From Epinephelus fuscoguttatus (Eukaryota > Chordata > Actinopteri > Perciformes > Serranidae): a stretch of 64,000 nucleotides of DNA. Both the position numbers and the translations under genes were made by a program. Where the stretch lies: NCBI RefSeq assembly GCF_011397635.1, contig NC_064770.1:31768598-31832597 (forward strand), read 5' to 3'. Below are positions 34,240 to 46,300 of the stretch, in pieces. The first letter of the stretch is position 1. Each line of letters opens with the position of its first letter. The notes under the pieces were generated by a model, which ran no database searches, was not told the DNA's origin, and was given only the letters and a program-made list of their open reading frames with translations.

Positions 34240-34787
34240 AAGTTTGTTTTATTGTTAGATGCTATGACTTACTACAATATAGACATATGCTACTGAGCCG
34301 GCTCAACATAATAAAGAGTTGTCATTAAGACGTGGTTATTTATAGAAGTGAAATGAGACGATGCAGAATAAAGACAGCCTCTACAGAAGTTTAAGTAGGT
34401 TATTATATTATAGTTTAAGTTTGTTTTATTGTTAGATGCTATGACTTACTACAATATAGACAGACATATGTTTCAGTGTAATGTTAAAAAGGTTGTTAAA
34501 TATGTAAGGTTGCTTTGCCCCTGTTTATTCTGACCTCTGTGAATCTTTACATTGGTGCTGTGCAGCTACCGTACGTATGCGACAAATGAACAGGAAGTGA
34601 AGCTTTTATTGTGAAATGTTTAGTTTGAGAAAATAAACGAGGACGGCGGAGCATCACGGTTGATTAACCATTCATTTGTTGGCGTTGCTACTGAGCCGGC
34701 TCAACATAATAAAGAGTTGTCATTAAGACGTGGTTATTTATAGAAGTGAAATGAGACGATGCAGAATAAAGACAGCCTCTACAGAAG
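34240..34787 (+). repeat. Exact local direct duplications (102 bp and 46 bp)
   Basis: Positions 34288-34389 and 34686-34787 are identical over 102 bp by eye. Positions 34240-34285 and 34417-34462 are identical over 46 bp. No coding potential is seen. Confidence 0.9.
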
Positions 34788-35021
34788 CCCTAGAATTATA
34801 AGAAACATCGCACATTAGGGAGCACTTAACTTGAAACACTGATATTTCTAATATAAACAAAACCACAAATGATTACTTATGACTACAACGTTGAATATTT
34901 TTTTATAGTGGTAAAACACTTGTGACAAAAAGGTCATCTACTGCAGACAGGTGTTGAGGGAGTGATGGAGGGAGGGAGGCTAATCAGGGGACGGACAGGA
35001 GGAGGAGGATATAATCAGAGG

Positions 35022-35058
35022 TATAAAAATAGCCTCTGACTCAGCAGGTATATAAATA
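35022..35058 (+). promoter_or_regulatory. Promoter-like cluster: two TATA boxes around a MARE/AP-1 word
   Basis: TATAAAAATA (35022-35031) and TATATAAATA (35049-35058) flank TGACTCAGCA (35037-35046), which contains an AP-1 core and an NF-E2/MARE half. No open reading frame of note follows within 1 kb, so a transcript is not established. Confidence 0.25.
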
Positions 35059-35099
35059 CTGAGAGAACGGAAGAAAAAGCTGAGAGAGTGTTTGTGTCT

Positions 35100-36590
35100 G
35101 TGTTTATCCACTGATGTCTCGATGTGTCTATCTCTTTCTACCTCTTTCGCTTATCCTGTCCTTATCTGTCTATCTACACACCTGTTTACCTGCTCGTCTG
35201 TCTCTTAGTTGTCTTTAATCAGGAGGACGACATAAAAATTCTGTTTTGTCAAGATTGCTTGCAGGTTCATGTTTAATGTCAATCAGATTTCTGTTAACGT
35301 TTGTTAGTATTTTTTATCATTTTCAAGAGTTGATGTTTAAGTCAAATTATTTTCATACATTAAATCACACTGTAAAAGATATAGCCCTTTTTGTCCTGGT
35401 GTTGCTGGGACTTAATGATTTTGTTTTCTTAAACAAATAAACAAACAAAAGTGCATTTTCACACAAAAAATCACAAATATGATTAACAAGAAAATTCAAG
35501 AACTAAAATACAAACACTTTAACTGCACTGAACGCACATGCTAATCACCTTAAAAGATGCAAATCCACCAGTGCAACATGTATCTTTTGGCAGTGGGTCA
35601 TAAGTGTGTGTCGATGACTATCACCTTTATCGTAGGGTAGTATTATAAGCAGTGATGTCAGGAATGTGTCCTGTCTGACAAGCTGCTTTAATGGTGACCT
35701 GATGTTGAGGACAAGCTCGACAACAGAATGCCAGACTCTTTTTATTATCCTCGGCCAACCTTAAGGCATTTTTCTCCTTAATAGTTTCTTTTAAAAGTAG
35801 AAAGAGTTAAATTAACAACAAATATCCCAACAGTCATTCAATAATTAGCTACTTCTTGTTGTATTATCCACACATTAGCTCAAGACAGCTGGGTACCATT
35901 AGAAGCAAGCTGATCATAGAGAAAATGTGTTCTGCTAAAATTATTCATTGTTGTAATAAAAAGACTCCAGCAAGGACATTTGGAAGAGTAAATTAAAGTT
36001 ATTATTAGCCTGGATATGAGCAGACAAAATGGCTGACACAACAGCTGACAATAAACAAAACAAACAAAAAACCCCAAAACTTTTTATTGTCATCATATTA
36101 TTTCTTGTATCATTCTAAAGCTCATGTTCTGATGACATTTATTTCTTTTTTCTTAAGTGAGAAATTATGTGAATAGATGTGTCACCCAGTGATACGTCAG
36201 AACTAACTATTGATATGTGTTAAACAGAAAAACAACAACAGTCGCTGTACAGATTTGGATTTTAAAGTATGCTTTCCTAATTTTGATGTCATAGAAAAAT
36301 ATCTTTGATTCCATTTCATATTCAAGGTTCAAAATCAGTTGTCCTTCTTTCAGTATTTTAACCTTCCTGTACAATAATATTAGAGTAAGAATTAAAAAAA
36401 GAATAGGAAAAAATGAAATAAATTACCCACACACATATGCGCAAAAAACAAAAACAAAACAGGAAATTAAATACATAAAGTTCAAATACAAAAACAGTAA
36501 AAAATTAAAAAAAAGTGGATGACTGTCAGACCGAATACAAAGAGACAAAATTTCAGAAGCTTCTATTCATTATTGATTATAAAATTTGGT
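35100..36590. other. Intergenic, no gene recognised
   Basis: There are pyrimidine-rich and A-rich simple stretches, and short open frames at 35246-35440 and 35880-36077 without features. Confidence 0.45.
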
Positions 36591-36599
36591 TGCAATTTT

Positions 36600-37610
36600 T
36601 TCGTGGATATATTGTGAATATTTACCAGACTTTCCTCATTTAAGACAGAAATTCATGTAAAATAATGTGTTATGTGCAAATATTAACAATATGTTTATAT
36701 ATCAAAAAAAGTTAAATGTAAATGTTAAATATTGAATCTGAGTAGTTAATCTTAAAGTTATGTCAGAAGTGGAATTTTACATCGAAATTTAACACTTAAA
36801 ATAGGTATTTAGATTCGGGTTTGACATTTATATTTAACATATTATATGCAGTTTTTAACAATATACTTATAAGTAAAAGAATAAATGTTAAAATCATATG
36901 TTAAAAATTAAAATGTTTAAATCTAAATAGTAAGTCTAACTCCAAGTATTAAATTTAAATGTTAAATCTGAATTTAATGTTATATGCAATTGTTTACAAA
37001 ATGTTTATATGTAAAAGAAAAAAGTTAAATGAATGTGTGCAAATATTAACAATAGGTTTATAAATAAAAAAAAAAGTTAAATATAAATGTTAAATTTTGA
37101 ATCTGAATAGTTAATCTAAACATTAACTCAAAATTGAAATATTAAATACAAATTTAACACTTTAAATATTTAGATTTGGATTTAACATTTATATTTAACA
37201 TATTATATGCAATTGTTAACAATATATTTATATGTAAAAGAATAAATGTTAAAAAATGTTAAAATCTAAATAGTAAATCTATCTCTAAGTATTAAATCTA
37301 AATGTTAAATCTGAATTCAACATTTCAATTATTATTTAGATTTACTATTTAGATTTAAATATAACATTTATATTTAACATTTATATACAGATCAAACATT
37401 TAGATCTAAATTTAATAGCCTATTTAGATTTAACAATTAACACTTAGATTTAACTTTTTTCTTTTTTTTTTTTACATATAAAAATTTTAACAATAACATA
37501 TGTTTACTTGCATAAATATGAGGAAAAATTAGCATAATGTGAGGAAAGTGTGCTAAATATTCAAAATAAAGATGTACCTAAATGTTTACATTCGGCACCC
37601 CATAGTCAAG
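36600..37610. repeat. AT-rich array of TTAAATCTAAATGTTAAA-type words
   Basis: Direct and inverted copies of AATGTTAAAT / ATTTAACATT alternate over about 900 bp. The array ends with GAGGAAAGTGTGCTAAATATT and CATTCGGCACCCCATA, matching the end of 30340-30665. Confidence 0.75.
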
Positions 37611-37983
37611 CAGCGTTTGCAACTTGCACCAAGACATCAATCTGAAATCTGGTGGCGGGACTCTATTAACTCCTCTGTAGCTGCTGGAGAAAACAACACC
37701 ATCTATGTCTGACCAGTGATCCAGTGAGAAATATATACTGTCACTTGAGCTCAGAAATTAAACGTCACATCCCTTTATCTTTTGTTTCATACTGAAAAAA
37801 AGGGGCTTTTTCTCCTGCTCTTATTGAGATGCACTGTGCAGGCTGCATTTCATTGTACTGACTGTGTACAAGCACAATGGATTTACAAATTAAACATCCC
37901 TGCACTAATGGTGCATTAAAGCTTTTCTCCTGCCTGCCATACATGAACACAATGCTTCAGTAAGGTGCGGCTGGAGGGATCAA

Positions 37984-37987
<4 letters not shown>

Positions 37988-38021
<34 letters not shown>
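37988..38021. repeat. (AC)n microsatellite
   Basis: A perfect run of 17 AC units. Confidence 0.97.
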
Positions 38022-38023
<2 letters not shown>

Positions 38024-38289
38024 AAACTCATGTTGTGTTCTTCTCTGATAAAACTCGCCATGTCAATCAAATGGCACACAGACAACACAGGTTTGCATAA
38101 CTCTGCACTCAATCATCTCTGCATACTTCCATTCAGACTCTCTGAAGTCATATCTGCTATCAGGGGGTGGACAAAATAACAAGAACACCTGACAGTGTAT
38201 TGCAGTACAGCCAGGTCTCATAGATATATATGACACTGACATGAATTCTAAACATTGCAATGTAAGTTTATGTCACTTACGGACCGCAT

Positions 38290-39740
38290 TTAGTTATTTT
38301 AACTAAAACCACAGTCTTTTCCTCAACTTAACTAAGTATTTTTTGCTCTCTAAACCCATCTAAACTTCTCTAAAAGTGTTTTTCTTTCCCTTAACTTAAT
38401 CACGTTTTTTTTCTCTGTAAACTTCTCCCCCTTAACCAAATTTTTTTTTTGCTCTCCAAACCCCTCTTAACCTCTGTAAAAGTGATTTACTTCCCCTTTA
38501 CTTAACCAAGTTTTTTTTGTTCTCTAAACCCCTCTAAACCTGTCTTAAAGTGTATTTCTTCCTCTTAACTTAACCAACCTGCGACTTAACCATGTATTTT
38601 TTATGCTCTCTAAAACCATCTAAACTTCTCTAAGAATGTTTTTCTGTTTTTCTTTTCCTTAACTTAGCCAAGTATTTTTTTTTGCTCTCCAATCCCCTCT
38701 TAACCTCTGTAAAAGTGATTTACTTCCCCTTTACTTAACCAAGTTTTTTTTTTTGCTGTCTAAACCCCTCTAAACCTGTCTAAAAGTGTATTTCTTTCTC
38801 TGAACTTAACCAACCTGTGACTTTTTTGTTCTCTAAACCTCTCTAAAAGTGTTTTTCTTTCCCTCAACTTAACCAACCTGCTACTTAACCATGTTTTTTT
38901 GCTCTCTAAACCTCTCTAAAATTGTTTTTTCCCTTACCCTCACCAACCTGCGATTTAACTTAACCAAGTTTTTTTTTGCAAACTAAACCTCTCTGATAGT
39001 GTTTTTCACCTTAACTTAACCAAGTTGCTTTTTTTTGCTCTCTTAACCCATCTACACTTCTCTAATAGTGTTCCCTTAACTTAACCAACCAGCGACTTAA
39101 CTAAGTATTTCTTTGCTCTGTAAACCTCTCTAAGTGTTTTTCTTTCTTTTAACTCAAACAACATGCGACATAACCAAGTTTTTTTTGCTCTCTTAATCCA
39201 TCTAAATCTCTCTGATAATGTTTTTCTTTCCCTTAACTGAACTAAGTATTTTTTTTTTGCTCTCTTAACCCACCTACACCTCTGATAGTGTTTTTCTTTC
39301 CCTTAACTTAACCAACCGGCAACTTAACTAAGTATTTCTTTGCTCTGTAAACCTCTCTAAAAGTGTTTTTCTTTCTTTTAACTCAAACAACATGCGACTT
39401 AACCAGGTTTTTTTTTTGCACACTAAACTTCTCTGATTGTATTTTTCTTTCCCTTAACCAAGTTTTTTTTTTGCTCTCTTAACTCATCTAAACCTCTCTG
39501 ATAGTGTTTTTCTTTCCCTTAACTTAACCAAGTTTTTTTTTTGCTCTCTTAACTCATCTAAACCTCTCTGATAGTGTTTTTCTTTCCCTTAACTTAACAA
39601 AGTTTTTTATTTTGCTCTCTTAACTTTTCTAAACCTCTCTAAGTGTTTTTCTTTACCTTAACTTAACCAAATATTTTGTTCTGCTCTCTAAACCTCTCTA
39701 AAAGTGTTTATCATTCTCTTAACTTAACCAACCTGCAACC
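38290..39740. repeat. Pyrimidine-rich minisatellite, about 75-bp unit, about 19 units
   Basis: The unit reads roughly CTCTCTAAAAGTGTTTTTC, then CCCTTAACTTAACCAACC, then a variable TGCGACTTAACCAAG part and a T-run ending in GCTCTC. Units vary in length and some lack the middle part. Within 39440-39600 two neighbouring units are almost identical, showing recent homogenisation. Confidence 0.92.
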
Positions 39741-39744
39741 GCTT

Positions 39745-41330
39745 CACAGCTACTGTGAAGTGACTTTGCATTTGCACTGTTTATTTTGCCAACATGGAAT
39801 TTTGTCATTTTGTCACATTTCAAGGCTTTGTTAAGAGGTCATGTCCTTTTCACATATTTCTGTGAGACTGTGTTGTGCAATCACATCCTTTGCAATACCA
39901 CCTTTATGAGGGTATTTAAGGCTGTCTTAGAGAGGTGTTTCTATTATCCCCCAGTACCTTTTAACCATAAATTATTTTCTACTATCGACAGTAGTAGTAT
40001 AATGTACTTTACTATAGATTCTTTATCAGAAAATAAAGATGATTAAATGTTTTCGTTTTACCTTGGTTCAAAGACTTTAATTAGAAAGTAAGACCATGAA
40101 TTTATGGGATTCTTGTGTACTTAACAGTAACAAAATTATAACAGAGTTCTTATCAATGGACATATCCATCCCTTATAATTGGTATTCTTCACACTTGTAT
40201 TTGTATAATTGTGTATACTTCAATACTGTGACAAGAATGTCTGTCCAAACTAGTTTAACATGCATAGTCCAGACAGTATTTAACAGCCATAGTTTAGCAA
40301 CATGGAGATGAGTCGTATGTTGTAACTGGAGAAGTGGGTGGAGGGGGAAGCAGGGATGTCGTGTATCAGTGGCTGTGAGTCAGACTCAAATCTACGACAT
40401 TGTGGCATGTGACCTGGCCTGCTGAGCCACCGGTGCGTGCTGGCAACAGCACTTGCTGTCCTCTTTATTAGGCCCAGAGAAGACGATAAACCAGTTTTTT
40501 TCAGCTGACAGCTGGCAAACTGTTTGCTCATATGATTAATGAGCACTTGAGGATATTGTGCCATTTATTTGCTCTTATATTGCATGCATGTTTAGATTTT
40601 GTAGCTGATGCAGTACGATCAGAGAGAGACTGTAACAAGGAAACAGTGCATCTTGTGCAATTAGCGCTCAAATTTAGTCTGTTAAATGGATAAATACAAC
40701 ATGGACAAATACATTGTTTGGAGAGTGTAGACATAATGCAACCACAACTTGCCCCCTTACAGAAATATTTGAGTGTTATTAGTCTCTGGTCACAACCATC
40801 ATCTGCAAATGTAAAATTCTAGTGGTTGAACGAGGTCTTTAATGATAAAAATGTATTTGTAACAGATCAAAAGAGCTAAACAGGAAATTAAAAAAAACAG
40901 TTCAAGGCTGTACATAGCATTCAGTGCATGTTACTGATTTAAGAATAAAGTAACTGTGTTTAAGTAACAAATGTAACTAGTCTGACTATAGGCTAAATAC
41001 ATGTTGTGTGACATCAGTTAGAGACGAAGAAAACAAGTGCATTTATACACATATATATGTACATATATATGTTATGATTGTAACATGATTATTGCTTAGC
41101 TGTACAAAGAGTGAGGAGTGACCTCATTACAGAAACAAGTCTGAAATCTCAGTTTAGGATGATATTTAGGATTATTTGGTATGACAGAAACAGCTTTGGT
41201 ATTACAGTGTTACAACATCCTAAACTGCATCTAGGAAAATCCTGAGATAGTTAGCCATTACAGAATTACCCTAACTACGGGATTTCCCATATTAAGAATC
41301 CTAAATTAGGCTAGCATAGACCTGGGACCA
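39745..41330. other. Intergenic with a SINE remnant
   Basis: At 40345-40445 the minus strand reads GGTGGCTCAGCAGGCCAGG, an A-box-like word, and later GATTTGAGTCTGAC, a B-box-like word. This suggests a decayed tRNA-derived SINE. Nothing else is recognised. Confidence 0.4.
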
Positions 41331-41333
41331 GTT

Positions 41334-42085
41334 GCACAAAACACCTTTAGTTTTCTCCTTAAGCATGACACTTAAGGCTTAATTTCTCCTTAGCTGAGGG
41401 AGTTACACAGTTGCACAGAATGCCTTTAAAAGGTTTCCTTAGTTAAGGAAAAATGTTAACTCATTTACTGAGTTGAAAGAGATTTTACAGCAGTAAAAGT
41501 TTCCATGGACATTGTTTGTTTGCTTGGACTCATGCTTGTGACGCCTGTTATTGTCTCACAAAGTTGAAGTTAGAGAGTGAAAAAATGGCAGAAGAAAAAG
41601 AGAAAACAAGAAAACCATATTGGCCAGAGGAGGTAAAGATCAAACTTCTGGAGGAATACGGTCGTTGAAAGCTCATACTACAGTACAAAGTAAATTTGAT
41701 CCCCAAAAACAAAACGATTGTAGGAGTCAAATCTAAAGTGTATCCATCAAGTTCTCCTGGGTGTAGAACACTTTTCTTGAGGTATGTTAGTTTTTTTCAC
41801 TCATCACCATAGCCTCAGTCACGTTGCAGTTAAGATAGAGTCAGAGGGCCCTTAAGTTTTGTTTTGCCTTGCCTTAGTTGCTAAGGTCTTTTGTGCAACA
41901 GTCTAGGGTTTCTTTAAGTATAAGATGAAGACAAGGAGAAGACCATAAATACTTAAGTGAATATTTAAAGGAAAAAGCTAAGGAGAAGGCTTAAGGGTGT
42001 TTTGTGCAACCGATTTTATTTTGGGGAAACCTTAACTTGAACTTTGAGGAAAACTTTAGCTTAAGGTGTTTTGTGCAACTGGCCC
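41334..42085 (+). mobile_element. PIF/Harbinger-like TIR element, non-autonomous
   Basis: The left end GGGACCAGTTGCACAAAACA and the right end TGTTTTGTGCAACTGGCCC are inverted repeats of about 27 bp with few mismatches. Subterminal copies of TTGCACA / TGTGCAA words recur at 41411, 41890 and 42005. A clear target-site duplication could not be read, and the superfamily is inferred from the contained Myb/SANT-like start. Confidence 0.6.
41585..41668 (+). pseudogene. Truncated Myb/SANT-like start of a Harbinger-type protein
   Basis: Twenty-seven codons read MAEEKEKTRKPYWPEEVKIK and continue LLEEYGR before TGA. The basic lead followed by a W-x-x-E-E helix resembles the opening of the Myb/SANT-like DNA-binding protein of Harbinger elements. 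It stops after less than half a domain. Confidence 0.4.
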
Positions 42086-42089
42086 CTGG

Positions 42090-43370
42090 TCTTAAATTCA
42101 TGCCAAAAATGTGTCTGTATGGCAGTGACAATAAAAACAGCAAACAACATAAACACTGAAATATAATGATTGAAATGCTACTCAAACCGTATGATGACAG
42201 TTTAAATTTCCCACATCATGTGACGCCATTGTCAAGACAATTCATTTTGAATTTGATCAATTCTATGTCTGAGCCCTACAAGGATCTTTCCTTCCTGTCT
42301 GTCCACAGCTAATCTTGCAAACTACTGGACCTATCACCAAGTTGCGTAAGGTAGTTACTACGGGCCCCATGGCGAAATCATGACAGAGATAGGTTGAGGG
42401 CATATAGCTTATAGCAAATGGCATCAGTTTTTAATTTCATGTGGGATTTTCTTTGAACACAGGTGTAGTTCAGGGTGACAATCTGAATGCTACTGCAGCT
42501 GCACTGTCTATATACACGCCCCTGCCTATCACCCTAATATGTTGTGTTCACATTGATGACTCTATAGTCAAGCACCTCTTGTGTTAGCAGTGATTTACAG
42601 TTGTTGAAAAACCTGTTTTACTGACTGTCATTACCGTCATTAACTGCTGACTCCTCACTCCTTTTTACCAGGCAGTAAGGGCTGCAAGCTTTCTGGAAAT
42701 CACTCATCTGCTGATTAATTCCATATCCGATATGTTAAGATCCACTAAAGTTAGGCACGATACAAGGTGAATAAATCCCAATGTTTTTGTAACCTTCGCT
42801 GCCATCTTGACTGTAAGGACCCTGTTTTGTTCCATTAGCCTCACTGCATCATACCACTCATAGAGCGTTTCATAAGTGCAGCAGTTTGCCTGCCCACTTT
42901 TGTAGACTTGCAGAATATGTTGGTTCGATCATTTTTTCTTGATGTTTGTGCTTCTTCCATAAGTAAGTAGGCAGGGTATGCAGTTAACTGTTTCTTTGGC
43001 AATGGCAATTCAAGGCTATTAACTGTGCTTTATGTTGTTATCTCCTACTTTGTTGTGCTGCCTACAGACAAAGGTAATACCATTAAAAGTTCAGTTATAA
43101 ACAACATAGATCAAAGATTTCTGGCTGTGTATTATCTAAAACCTGTGCTGCAGCATGCATTCCCATGCTTGGAATTTGGTCTAGACTGGTTGTGATCAGC
43201 CGCAGTGATCTTTGATTAATGGATCCATTTGTGCTCTCTTATTATTCTAGTAGTCCTTTTCTCAGGCTTTGTGCAACACACACCCTGGTTGTTATTGAAT
43301 TCAAAAATCACTTTGCAGTATCCCTGTTGTTGAGGTTCATCATAGGAATAACTCAAGGGATCTGTAGGCT
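42090..43370. other. Downstream flank of slc2a6 (3' UTR unresolved)
   Basis: I find no minus-strand AATAAA close to the slc2a6 stop codon, so the 3' UTR end is unknown. A stretch at 43180-43216 is nearly identical to the right interior of the MITE at 44267-44842. Confidence 0.4.
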
Positions 43371-46300
43371 TCAGCTTGACTGTGTGGTGGACTGACTCCG
43401 GTTGATGGTGAACGTACGTCCAGTCCTAAAATAGTTCTCTATTTCCTCCAGTGAGCGGCCCCTAGTCTCTGGGATGCACACGGCGTTGAACAGCAGACAG
43501 AGCACGCACACCACTGTAAAAATCAGGTAGGGCACATACAGGCCGTACTTGTCCTCCAGGTGTGCGAAGGCGTGCGTGAGCATGAAGGCCGTCAACCAGC
43601 TGACAGTCACACACAGACCTGAGGCAACGCCCCGGGCAACCAGCGGCAGCACCTCAGACATCAGCAGCCATGTGATTGGGCCCCATCCCATGGCGTATCC
43701 TAGGAGACAACCAACAATGGTGACAAGGTAAGCAGATGATGTCCAATAAAAGCACAGAGAGTCATTGTTAGGCACAACCACAGCATGGCTATGACAAAAC
43801 TACTAAAGTGATTCATTCTGTCCTTCGCTTTTGAGTTTGGACAGACGACTGCAACATCCTTGAACCTAAGTAGTGCCACATAACCACGCTATGATGTTTC
43901 TCAATTAAGACATTTAAAGAATATGAATGAGGAGATGGATGTTGACGTGCAGTAGACAGCAGTGAATCATGCTTTGAGAACAAAGTGTTACAAAATGACC
44001 CAAGGACATGACAAGTCTTAACTCGTTGGAACAAAACAAAAGGTAAATTAACGGCAAGATGCGCACGCTCTATTAAATACATAAGCACATGACTGACAGG
44101 TTATGAAATCTTTCCCCAACAAACAAGCTGTATCTATGTCTCCATATGATGTTTGTTTACAGCTTGCTCGTATCTTGACGGTGTGAACTCAAACTAAAGA
44201 CAAGAGTTGAAAGTGTGCTCCAGGAATGAATCGTTCCCTCAACTTAAAGTCAATGGGTTTTAGGTGAAGCCCAGTTCAGACCAAAGATTCACGACGAGAC
44301 TAAACCGTTTTAGAATGTTGCAGAGAAAAGTAGCAGTGGTGTGAACTGACCGTCAGAGCTCGACTCAAGCCGGCTGATGGTGTCGCCTGCAACTCAGCTA
44401 GTCATATTGGTGGTGGCTGGTTTTAGAACGTAAAGCACGTCACGTGTTTCTACAGCCAGTCGACGTACTCCAGTTAAGTCAAAATGACTGCAGACGGCGT
44501 GTTGGCTTGCTGCGGCAGGTGCTCCATCCCTGCTGAGCCTTCTATTTCATCACTACTACAAATGTAACTTTAGCCAGTATCTCACTATTACTATCCTCAT
44601 TCATATTTCAAGAAGCTACGAATTATATTCAGCCACAAAATAAGCCTGAAAAGCTGCAAAGCAGAACAGAAGTACAGAGAGTTGTTGCATAGAGATGATA
44701 CACCATCTCATCTAGCTGCATTAATGTGACCCAGCAGGTTTTTACAATGTGACAGAACGGCTAGACTGGTTGTGATCAGCCGCAGTGATCTTTTATTCCA
44801 AGTCCAAGTCCTTGTCGAAAATCTTTGGTCTGAACTGGGCTTTAGATGCCTGAAATAGGGTCTGTGGTTAACACAAGCTTAAGAAACGTTCATGTTTTGT
44901 TCTACGACATAAAATACATCAGTAAATACCCCATTCATGAATTTCGAAGTTTTTGTCTTAAAAAAGATGGTTGCTAACAAGTGGCTAAATGAGACTACCC
45001 CGAACACGGCTTTACATTCTTGTTGTGGTAGGAATGTTAAGTCATGTGACCGTGGTGTAGTTTATTTATAGCCTAACGTTAGCTTTTTACCTCTGCAGAC
45101 TGCACTCAGGCTTTAAAAATCATAAAAGTGGTGTTCATTTGTGAAGATTATCCTGCTGAACAAAATGCTTAAGTATCATAAACGTTTGTTTGCCACAAAG
45201 CCTCGTTTCTGCAATAATGTAAAATCCAATGGAAAAATCCCATAGGCTTTTTGACGAGGGAACCAGGGCAGCCCAGATAGCCCTTGTTTATGCATAGTGT
45301 TATGCTAATGATATGGAAAGCCTTGTCATGCAAGTTGACAGGATTGGTTCCTTAGGTTTGTGACGTGAGAAACCCTGGCTGATTGAATCTGTGCTTTTCA
45401 TTGGTACGCTGCTGTTCTACGGCGGAAATGCTCAGCCATGGCGTTGACTGCTTATTTCACTTATGATACGTCTTGTAGCATATGAAAAACATTATGTGGA
45501 CGTGTTAACAAGGTTAAAAATGTTTTCATTAGAGCGGGTCCTAAAATATCTAAAGTAAGTTTCATGATAATCTGCAAGTTGTTCAGATATTTCAGTTTAA
45601 AGTGGTGCACTGAATGACGACCAACATTGCTGCTACCACGGCTAAAGACAAAGGTGTGATTAGATAGAGCCGGATTTTGATCAAAACAAGTTTCCTGAAA
45701 CACTCACCAAATATAAACACCATGGTGCTGATGAGAGGAATGAGGCTTGCTGCAGATTGGTGGCTAGCAGCCAAAGTGTAGTCCAAACCCACGGTGACAT
45801 TAGGAGGGGCGGGGCCTGGAGGGCAAGGTGTGGTATGGGAGTTCATGGTCAGAGTCAGTGCGGACAGGAACATCAGCATGCTGGATGTGTAAAGCAGGGC
45901 CTTCCGTCCTGCCTTGTCCATTAAACAGGCTGCCACGGCAACAGAAAAGAGGCGGACCGCACCCACAATGGCAGCATCATACCTGACAGACACAGAACGA
46001 GGAGGGGTCAGTATCAGGAACAGACCAAACAGATTTTGTGATCAAAATAAAAGAGGAATAAATAGATACATAATAGATATAAATAAAGAACAGACTTGGC
46101 CTCGAGGGGAACTTTGCTTTTGGAAAAGATGGGCTCCAGGTACACCAAGATGGGCGTGATGCCCGTCATCTGCTGCAGGAAACGCATCATCACTGAGATG
46201 AAGATTGGCCGGTAGTAGTTGGGTGTGGCCAGCTCTGACCATGTGACTTTACCCTGTGTGTTGATGCTGTGCTGCATTGGGACACACACAGATAAACAGA

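Noticed and set aside
38290-39740. Telomere-like repeat (CTTAACC words)
   Set aside because: The unit is about 75 bp and TTAACC is not in the CCCTAA hexamer register, so it is a minisatellite and not an interstitial telomere.
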